Source: Cylindrobasidium torrendii FP15055 ss-10 (lineage: Eukaryota > Basidiomycota > Agaricomycetes > Agaricales > Physalacriaceae). Taken from it: 64,000 bases of DNA. How positions within the stretch are numbered: the first letter of the stretch is position 1; each line of letters starts with the position of its first letter. Under the pieces are notes generated by a model. That model made no database searches and was not told where the DNA came from. It saw only the letters and a program-made list of their open reading frames with translations. The stretch lies in the NCBI GenBank assembly GCA_000934385.1, contig KN880431.1, positions 310,001 to 374,000 on the forward strand, in the 5' to 3' direction. Position numbers and translations under genes: made by a program. Positions 37,748 to 46,663 of this stretch are shown in pieces.

Positions 37748-38245
37748 CCTTGGTGGTCGGGAGGTGACACTGAAAATGGTAGCAACGCTCCTGAATATGA
37801 CAGTCTGTGATTGCCGCTGATTGCCGAGGCGCAACAATGAATGTTCCTTGATCGCTGCTTTTTATCTTCAAGCCTAAATGTAGACAAAAATCAACGACAT
37901 CTTGCAACAAGCAGCAGATATTGGAAAGAACCTCGACTTGAAAATCCGAGCATGGGAAGTGAATATGTATCACTATTGCGTACATAACCCCAACTCCCAT
38001 TCGCCATCGTCGCTGAACACATATATGCAAGTGATTCCCGAAGACGCCGGAGCTGCAATAGATACAAGTCAGATCCTTGTAGAATTAAAGTTCATCTCGC
38101 CAACCAACACCAGCAAGACTGCCCAATGCGCGGCGCGCACAACAGGTCTCGGCAATCAGCGGCGATCAGTGATCGCCTCTAGCAGCCCGGCCCAACGCCT
38201 TACTGACCGTATCCCAACGTGTCTTGACATCTCTTCGCCTTCATA
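37748..38245. promoter_or_regulatory. divergent intergenic region (unknown gene / MAPKK)
   Basis: 498 bp between divergent start codons. No TATA box or clear element seen. Confidence 0.35.
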
Positions 38246-39762
38246 ATGCAGGCGCCCACTTCTCGCCCCATGGGGCCGCGCGCGGCGCGTTCAGCGTCGC
38301 CATTGCCTCCATCCCATCCCATTCCAGAAACACAACCACTGCAAATCAACCGGAAACCCAAGACGTCGTTAAGCCCGCCTCCGCTGCTGATCCCCACAAA
38401 GCCAGCGCGTCCGTCGCCGAAGCCAGTCATCCACGTCGCGATCCCGGCGCCCAAACCATCAGACAGCACATCCGGCGACTCCCCAGTCTTTGAATATTAT
38501 GGTGGTGGTCCGCGGCTCAGCATCCAAACGTCTGGATCCGTTGACGATGCAACCATCCGGCCAGACTCGGACGGCAGCGCAACTACTCGACCAGTAATGC
38601 CACACAAGGTCTCTCAGCCAATCGATGAGATCCGTGACATGCTTGGTGGCCTCAGTATCCGCACTGTCGATGACAACGGGGAGGATGCCATTCCGATCGA
38701 CAAGGCAGCGCCAATCACATTCACAGACGATGACCTGGAGGTGCTCGACAGGCTCGGGGAGGGTGCTGGAGGCGCGGTCCATAAAGTCCGGGACAAGCGC
38801 AATGGCAAGACCATGGCTCGCAAGACTATCACAACGCGCGAGGCGCCTATAAAGCAGCTCCTCCGTGAACTATCCTTCATCTCATCTACGCGACACCGCA
38901 ACATTATCCGCTTCTATGGCGCTTACATGTCCCCGTCGTCTTCGGAAGTCAAGATTCTGATGGAGCTGGGTGAAGGCGGGAGCTTGGAAGCAGTCGGCAA
39001 GCGTATCAAGGAGCGGGGTGCTATCGTTGGTGAGAAGATTGTTGGTCGTGTAGCTGAGGGGGTTAGTTCTTTTCCATTCGACAAGTGATCCTGCGCCTTA
39101 CAGATTCGCAGGTTCTAGCGGGTCTGGCCTATCTCCACAACCAGAAGACTATTCACCGCGATATCAAGCCATCCAACATCCTATTGTCACGCGAGGGCAT
39201 CGTCAAGTTGTGCGATTTCGGTGTATCCGGGGAGCTCATTGGTTCATTTGCGGGCACGTTTACTGGGACCAGCTTCTACATGGCTCCAGAGCGCATTTCT
39301 GGTCATGAGTATACCATTCGTTCAGACGTATGGTCGCTTGGCATATCCCTACTCGAGCTTGTGCAGAACCGATTCCCATTCCCGAACGATCTCCCGCCCA
39401 TCGAGCTCATGATGTATATCACAACGAGTGAGGTACGTATTCACTCTGTTATCCGTAGACACAGCTATTCAGCATCGATGTTAGCCTCCACGCCTGGAAG
39501 ACGAGAATGGTGTTGTCTGGAGTAACGACATGAAGGATTTTATTCGGGAAACGTGCGTTGTTGGGTCTTTCATTGCGCGAAGACTGACTGACTGATTTTC
39601 AGTCTTACGGTGGATGCTGCCACACGACCAAAGCCTGGTGAAATGCTCCAGCATCCGTGGATAGTGGGGATCATGAGGAAGGAGGCACATATGGCACGAT
39701 GGCTGCGCGAGGTGTGGGGTTGGCCGAAGCCTTCGAACAGAAGGCGTTCGCAGGACCAGTGA
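38246..39762 (+). CDS. MAP kinase kinase, MKK1/2 (cell-wall-integrity) type
   Basis: Dual-specificity kinase expected to phosphorylate the Slt2/Mpk1-type MAPK in the cell-wall-integrity cascade. Four exons (38246-39061, 39112-39432, 39485-39552, 39603-39762) give 454 residues, in frame. The N-terminal ~160 residues are Pro/Ser/Lys-rich. Kinase domain: glycine loop [13 protein letters not shown] (about 168), TMARKTI (catalytic Lys), [21 protein letters not shown] (287-294), DFGVSG (307-312), activation loop [17 protein letters not shown] with S317 and T321 in the S-x-x-x-T pattern, and [20 protein letters not shown]. The loop and the LEAVGK region match Mkk1/Mkk2 better than Pbs2 or Ste7. The tail after the kinase domain is short, ending RRRSQDQ. 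Confidence 0.92.
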
Positions 39763-42639
39763 GTTCCATTTGGAAATTCCATGTACGTGCTAAAAGCGCC
39801 CCAAGGTCGAGGCCGTCTTCAAGTCATCATACCGACTCCTCCGGAGGCTCGCCCAAGAGCTTCAGCGCACCATCAGGAATCTAATTTGGCCATCTCAACT
39901 TGGCCTAGCCGGTGTCTCTTGACTTGAAGTCAACCCTTGATGGCGCTGACCCGGGCCTTCATCTACATGCTTTCGTCGTCACGTCCTATTCGCCGCATAC
40001 AACATGTCTACCTCTTACATCGTGGGCAACAAACAGTCTACAGACTGCGTATGCCACAAAGGTTCTACCACGATGTTTCTTTGCATCTCTTGTAACGATA
40101 TCACACTGCATCTCTCCTCGATTCTTTTCGCTACTTCAATGTTCAATACCTACGTGTCTCCTCATGTGTATCTTTGAGATGGACTGTGCATAATAGATCT
40201 TTGACTATATACGTTATATGGGCACTTCTTGGGATTTGGTTCAAGTCGGGTTGGATGTTGTCTTCCATTATAGGAAGGTGTCAAACAAATGGCACCAGGC
40301 ATCCAACTTAAAATCCTTCAGCTTGTGCATGTTGTGACGAGTGTGCAATGTAGTGCACCTTATGACCTCCCATGTCAAAATCGTTATTAGGCAGATTTGA
40401 AAGATTCAACGACTTCGACTTGAGGGTAATTAGTGAACAAGTGCAACGATCAGTCCCCCAATCTGCTAATTGACGATTTTAATGATTTTGAATGGATAAA
40501 CCCCACTAATTAGTATGGTGAAAGAAGCTCAGCGGCCGGTTTTGACATTCTAAAAATTAATCTGAGCCCATTTCCGTTGAACTTGCTCTGCCCTCCGATG
40601 TTCAAACGTTCATATCTCGTCAAATCCCGTATTTTATGAGCGCAGAGCCGGGCATACCGAAATTGTATGCGTTGGTAGCACCATTAACAGCGACGGTGCA
40701 GGTAAATTGGCCACAGTAAGTCAGGCAGCTGGGCTCACTTCAGGCGTGCACTGAGACGCCAATACTGCGTTGTTTTATTCAATCTACGTGTATAGGTCTG
40801 CATAATGCATTCCATGAGGCGCTTGAGCACGTGACTAACAGAGGCAGTCAATTGAACACACCGTTACTTCGGCTTGATCCCGTGTTACATTTACCACAGG
40901 GTGAAAGTTCCCTTCAAGGAGAAGAAGCCGAGGGCGGAGAGTAGAGAGAGTGATTTGATGCGTGCCCTCAGGCTCACTACTGCATCTTTCCGCTGGCCGT
41001 CCGGTGATCGTTGAACGCGTTACACGTCGTGTTTTGTGACTATAGAATTTTCCTGGAGTGGTTTCTAGCGATCCTTGAATAAACTCATTTTTGCGAATTT
41101 TCTTAGGGTCATGTGGTTCACTTAAAATAATTAATCCGTTCAACACCTGCAAAGAAGCAACACAGCAAGACTTGAAGCCGGTATGGTGCAGCACGCGCAT
41201 GTATCATTGCGTTTCTATCCATAAATTTGTATTAGCTAAGAAGAGAGCAATCATATGTATCTTTATTCACACTAAAAAGAGGCTGTGATTTCAGTGGAAA
41301 GAGAATTGACTGAGCACACTGGCATTCCACCCCTGCCAATTTATACCGGGAGGTCATAGACCCAAGGATCAATCAACATGAGTGGGGGATGCTTCGTCGT
41401 GCAGAGAAATTACGTTACACAATGCGGCATGGATTCCGTACTAGCCTGGAGGATTCCACAAGGCAAAGAACATTGTTTGAGTTTGCGCACTCTCCATGGT
41501 TCTCCCAAAGAAAAAATAGGTATGTAAGCTATACATTAAGTGGAATGAGAGAGATATAAAGAGGACGAAGAGAAAGAAGGTAAAATTCCTTGTTGTTTTA
41601 TGGCCGAACGGCAGCCACCGTGTGGCACGCATCATCGGCCCGGCATTGCCGCAACGTGCCATCGATTACATTGTATGAATTCGATGGCAAGAAGACGCAG
41701 ACGAACTATCTCTACCCAATCAAGCCGATATCAAGATGTTCAAACACTACCACATACTCAACGTGCACTACTAGTTTTCAATTATGCCAAGTGACTCGGC
41801 CGAAGTCATTGGAAGGCCGCGCCTCCAGTTAGTTAAGACAATTTGTGCCGTTTGATTATATAGAGTGGGCTATTGCCACACCTTTCGGGCTCGATGGAGA
41901 TTTACACTTGTTCATGGTTCTGAGGTTCTCAAACCTACTGCGGTCAGGTAGTCTATAACTTTGTGTATCCAAAAAGGGTAAGCTTTGTAACAAAGGGAGG
42001 CGGCGGCGGCGGCGGCTTTGCCGGAGTTCTAGAGTCGCGAATACGGGCTGGCCATAGTCTTCATAGGAAGGGGTTGCGTGCAGGCATGGGAATGATTCGC
42101 CCATGGGATGCTGCTATAGCTTGCGCATCAGCTATAGGGACCTGGGTTGTCTGTCTCCCAAGTCCGAGGACATTCGTAAGTTTGTATGACCTTCCAAAAC
42201 CGAAATTCTCTTCGAATGTTTTGATGAGCCCATACACACAAATGTATCAAGGGAGGCAGTAGTAGTGTGTTATAGTCAAAGCCTCGAAAATGAAATCACA
42301 ACAGCTGCACACCAACGACCTGTGAGCAAAAGGCGCTCTTATGCTTGCTCCGGAGGCCCAAACATTAGAACACCGGGCTACATTTCTGATCCGTCATTAG
42401 ATACCCAGTGCATGTGTGAAAGCGGTACACAATGGCGAGCTGCCTGCTACTTGTACGAGCATCATGCTCGGACTCCAGTGTGAGGGCAGCTCCGCGGATA
42501 CGGGATCCACATCGGGCAGAAGTCCTACAGTGGGAATGTACTGGGTGCCGCGACTCGATAGCTCGTGGCAAAGTGAGGAATCTCGACCCTTCACTCATAT
42601 TCCAGGTTGCTGAGAATGTGAAAGTGATGATGCCTAGAT

Positions 42640-43068
42640 ACGAGACAACACGTAACAATGTGTGCGCCTCTCTATCCTCCGTGTTTCCCTTCAGCGTGCG
42701 AAAAGCCTGCGCGCCACGGGTGTGCCCGCATCAGATATCCTTCCAGCCCTTCGCCCTGCGTCCGGGGCGAGTGCTTCAATGGGATGAAGCGTGACCAGGT
42801 TTTTACGTCCAGGTGTGCAATTGTGGTAAATCAGAAATGGTTTTTTTCGCAAAACAGAGCATTCAGATTGCAGAATGATACATACGTCCCGACGCCCGAG
42901 GAATTCCAGCCCGACAATATCCTCGGCTTGGCTTTGAGAGCAGTCACCGACGATCCGTGGCCGCCTCGGTATAGAGCTGATGGGGGCGGGGTAGTGTTCA
43001 ACTCATACTGTCCACACTTGGACGCATATCTTCAGCGGCGAGTTGGGGCACAAACCTGGACGGCTTGA
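42640..43068 (+). pseudogene. possible cytochrome P450 fragment (relic)
   Basis: An open stretch encodes NDTYVPTPEEFQPDNILG, resembling the P450 segment between the K-helix and the haem loop (typically D-x-x-Y-P-x-P-x-x-F-x-P-x-R-F-L-G). About 20 residues later comes VVFNSYCPHLDAYL, which sits where F-x-x-G-R-x-x-C-P-G-x-H-x-A would be, with the glycines and arginine lost. No I-helix AGxDT or ExxR segment is visible upstream, and the frame ends at 43068. If correct, it is a decayed copy. The resemblance is short and may be chance. Confidence 0.25.
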
Positions 43069-43766
43069 CTGTACTGAACCTACGCCGGCCAACAGACACA
43101 GCGCGCCCGACAGCGCATGTATCGGACGCGCCACTCTACTCCCTCGTGAGTCGCCGTTTGGAATGCCATTATTCCGAGGTGTAGAAAGTCAAAAGTCTGG
43201 GAAAGCCCAAAGCTCCCAGGGAAGAAGAGCTAGAATTCCTGATGTCCGGAGGAGGACCGCGGGCATACAGTATTTATGTTCCAAAATGTTGTGGAACGTT
43301 GACATATGCAAGGAATGAATCAGAACGGTTTTGTGGTCTGTAGAAATAGGATCGACTTGGATGTAAAATAGAAATACTAATTGTCGCTGTCGGACGTCGA
43401 GACGCTGGAAAAGCCGCGTCCGCGGCGTCAGTAAGTTGTCGGACTCCTCCGCGTGCGATCCGAGACGCCGGTTGCCTTGTATTCTCCTCCTTCGATTGAA
43501 TGCGAACCGGGCAATGGTTGAGTATCCAGGAAAGTCTGGTGTCTATGGTGGCTTTGCATACACGTCCTGGCACTGGCAATGGCCACTTCATAGCTCATTA
43601 TACTCGATGTCCGTGGTGTCTACCTGACGGCAACCAGTCATTCCACGGTCATTCAAACCTCTTCCCATGAGATCACGTCTCTCCATTTTGCCTCCGTTAG
43701 CTTCTTGTACGTTGGGCTCGACCCTAGATCCAGATTTACAGATCCACCCCTTCCATTGAGCGAACT

Positions 43767-43773
43767 TATATAA
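43767..43773 (+). promoter_or_regulatory. TATA box of the Zn2Cys6 gene
   Basis: TATATAA lies 61 bp upstream of the ATG at 43828. Confidence 0.55.
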
Positions 43774-43827
43774 GGACGAGTATGTCCCACCTACCTTTCC
43801 CCACTTCACTGTGCCCTAGCCGAGATC

Positions 43828-45027
43828 ATGGCCTAGTGCGCCAAAATCCTCTCCAGCTCACTGCTTTTTCGCCTAACGTTCGCCTATTAGTTACCTTCCA
43901 CCGCCGGACTCGTATATCTCTTCTTCGACGAGCAACGGGTTCGCTGCTGGTCCACACGATCCGTCTTATTTCAATGCACCAACCCTACCGCACCAGGACA
44001 TGCAACGCAAGCGTCCAAAGTACACTCGCAGTAAAACTGGATGCCTTACGTGCCGCGTCAAGAAGATTAAGGTGTGTGTCCTCCGTCCATCCTGTGTTTG
44101 TGCTGGTAGCACTAAAGCCAGTTTGCAGTGCGACGAAACCAAGCCTGGGTGCATCCGATGTGCCCACGGACAGCGAGAGGTTTGTGTTTTGCGTTTGCTT
44201 GCGACCTAGCGTTGAGCTCTATAACAGTGCACCTGGCCAGAAACGGCCGCGCCTCCTCGCAAGAAACAGCCAGCTCGAAGACATTCAGAGGCATTCGACG
44301 ACCGCGCGACAGCCTCGTCGGTATCCGATGAATCAAGTCCATCACTCCGCGCCTTGACGCCTCCTCACCGTCTGGAACCCGAGTCCACCTTGCTTCCTCC
44401 TCTCATGCCTCCGGCACGACGCAATACGTGCGTGGTTCATACGTACATATCCTTCTAGCTCCTCATGTCATTCAGCAGTGATTCCACTGTTCTCCAATTA
44501 CCCCCCGTCATGGCTCCAGAAGCTGAGTACCGCCGTCCATCCCTGTATGTGCTTTTACCACATTCTTCGCCGTACTCCGTGTATACTCAAAAAAGTACCA
44601 CTCAGTCCGAGGCCCCAGTTTGGCCAGCAGAGCTATGACCAGCATAGCACGACGACGACGACGACGACGACAACTCAGACACACAACCACAACCACAATC
44701 ATCTCATGGGCGGGATACCCTCGGATCAGATGAACTACGCGCGGTACGACGCGACGTATGGACATCACAACCGCCAGCCTATGGATCAGTCCAGCGCGCC
44801 CCGCGGCCTTGCAATGGCGACCGGATTCCGCGGCGCTTCACATCAAGAAGCGATGCATCAGTGGCCCACGTCCTCGACAATGATGTCGCCCATCGAATCC
44901 TACGTGAGCATCCTCGCTTTGGTTGTTGTTTTTGATCTCTGATGCTGGGTGCTAGGCTCAATACCCGATACAACAAGAGAGAGGCATGGTAGGGGCCGTC
45001 AACGGCATGCACTACCGATACCAGTGA
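43828..45027 (+). CDS. Zn2Cys6 binuclear-cluster transcription factor
   Basis: Fungal-type DNA-binding regulator. Seven exons (43828-43835, 43891-44071, 44129-44179, 44228-44427, 44479-44544, 44606-44903, 44956-45027) give 291 residues, in frame. The first coding exon is only 8 nt (ATG GCC TA); splicing gives MAYYLPPPDSYISSSTSNG. The zinc cluster is GCLTCRVKKIKCDETKPGCIRCAHGQREC, with six cysteines in the C-x2-C-x6-C-x6-C-x2-C-x6-C pattern, split by two introns. The rest is Pro/Ser-rich, then a Thr run encoded by an (ACG)n microsatellite, a His/Asn repeat (THNHNHNH), and a Met/Gln/Tyr-rich tail ending GMHYRYQ. There is no fungal-specific TF middle-homology domain, so it belongs to the short class. 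Confidence 0.88.
44650..44677 (+). repeat. (ACG)n trinucleotide microsatellite in coding sequence
   Basis: About eight to nine ACG units encode a polythreonine run in the Zn2Cys6 protein, followed by CAC/AAC His-Asn repeats. Being in frame, length variation would add or remove threonines without a frameshift. Confidence 0.8.
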
Positions 45028-45586
45028 ATTTTGTATTCCCTTTGACTGCCTGTCTTGTCTTCTGGATGATGTTCCATTTGCATTTACGACTTTTGTGTTA
45101 TTTTATGAATGATTGTGCAGCGAACCTTCAATATCCCGTGTGCCATTAGGATTCGCTTTACATAGTAGTACTCTTCGACGCTTGTACATATACCTAACTC
45201 TCTGTAAGATAATTCCACAAAGATTCTGACCTCTGGGTCCCTTGTCTTCTTTCTATTATGATTATCATGAGATTATCGAATGCCGAAGAGGGTCACTTTT
45301 GGTCATGTTGTTAGTGCCTCCACGAAATGACCAGGCTGTAGGAGGACGTCCTGAACAAGCCTAGCTGGGGAACTAGCTGGAAAGAACGAGGGTAAACCGA
45401 CTTGGGGCGTTGACACGAATTGCACTCCAGGTAGGTAAATACCACTTGGCTCACGACATCTTGCAGTGTATACCACCGAAGGACAATTACGCCCAGTATT
45501 ATATTCCCACGCCCCCGGTGCGACGTCATTACGCCGCGGATACGAAATATGATGGACCAATCTAATCTATAGCAACAACCACCATC
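45028..45586. other. intergenic (same-strand genes)
   Basis: 559 bp between the Zn2Cys6 gene and a small unknown gene. No TATA box or coding frame is recognised. Confidence 0.35.
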
Positions 45587-46290
45587 ATGGGTATGTATGT
45601 ATTTCGCTGCCACTCCCCACCTCCTTCCATTCCCTTCTCAACTCTCCAACGTTCCAATTCCCGTTTACTCCGTTCGTAATTGCATGGGCAATAATGTACT
45701 TACGGCCCCCACCCCCCTGCGCAGCATCCGAAGAGCAGCTCAACTTCAACGAGGCGCACCCGCCCCAGGAGAACTCCATCACCGCATTCGGAAACTGCCT
45801 CAAACAGATCAAGTTCGAGATCGTGAAGAGCCGTAACCACTGGGACAAGCACGAGCCAAAGATGTGGCGCCGCGCACAAGGCGTATCCGACGAGGAGCTC
45901 GTCAACTTTACGCTTGAGGTAAATACCGCGCTCACCTCCGCTACATATCTCGTCCTGGGGTCTTGGTTCATTATATTAATTGCTTATAGGACGACCTTGT
46001 CCTTGTTCGCAGCGCGGCGACATCGTATGGGACCATTATCCTTGGCAAAATCCGTCTCCCTGCCATCCAGGATGGCTACGTCCACATTCGGTGAGCCAGG
46101 TCTTGTCTTCTCCTTCAGTCGGTCCTAAAAAATTCGCGTCAGCATTCACGATGTCCCAGGCGAAGGAACAGATAACGTCCGTTACCACTCCTTGTGGACA
46201 GACGAAGGAACCCCCAACGAAGATGGTCAGCCCACGACGTGGAATGCTATCCAGACTCAAGATACCCCGCTGGAATTCTTCAACGAGTAG
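45587..46290 (+). CDS. small conserved-looking protein of unknown function
   Basis: Not recognised by name. Four exons (45587-45590, 45725-45918, 45990-46090, 46143-46290) give 148 residues, in frame. The first coding exon is just ATGG, followed by a 134-nt intron, the longest traced here. The protein is acidic, compact and without signal or membrane segments: EEQLNFNEAHPPQENSITAF, a charged helix LKQIKFEIVKSRNHWDKHEP, then a beta-rich half (LVLVRSAATSYGTIILGKIR, DGYVHIRIHDVPGEG) and the end QDTPLEFFNE. The composition suggests a folded cytosolic alpha+beta protein. An alternative start within exon 2 would lose the initial Met-Ala. Confidence 0.7.
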
Positions 46291-46663
46291 TAGAAGTACT
46301 GCAGAACAAAGTAAAGCATTAGTAGTGCCAATTGATATATCGATGTATCCTTAACCTCGCACTTTGTGGTTCTTGGATTAGGTTCGCCACCCACATACAC
46401 CATTCTATTGAAGCCGCTGATACAAAAGAGAAACAAGCAATTCGTATGTACAAAGATAAAGATGAGCATACTCGAGTACAACATACACTCCATCCACCAC
46501 ACCACGACACTTCCCAACACAAGAGCGGATAATCAAGTAAAGAGTAGAGCATGCAGAGAGGAGGGAAGGGGCATACGGCATATTCGTGTAGAGGCGCAAA
46601 CTTGGTACAAAATGAGAAAAGAAAAAAAACGGTAGACCTGAAGTCTGAATGTTCACGTAAATG
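46291..46663. other. intergenic, convergent 3' ends
   Basis: AT-rich 3' flanks of the small unknown gene and the cyclin gene. Nothing seen. Confidence 0.4.

Larger units (their letters stand above)
39763..43827. other. gene-poor block (about 4.1 kb)
   Basis: No intact gene is supported. 40200-41600 is AT-rich with only tiny frames. A (GGC)n microsatellite lies near 42000-42017. A possible cytochrome P450 relic is listed separately at 42640-43068. The final ~60 bp hold the TATA box of the next gene. Confidence 0.4.
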
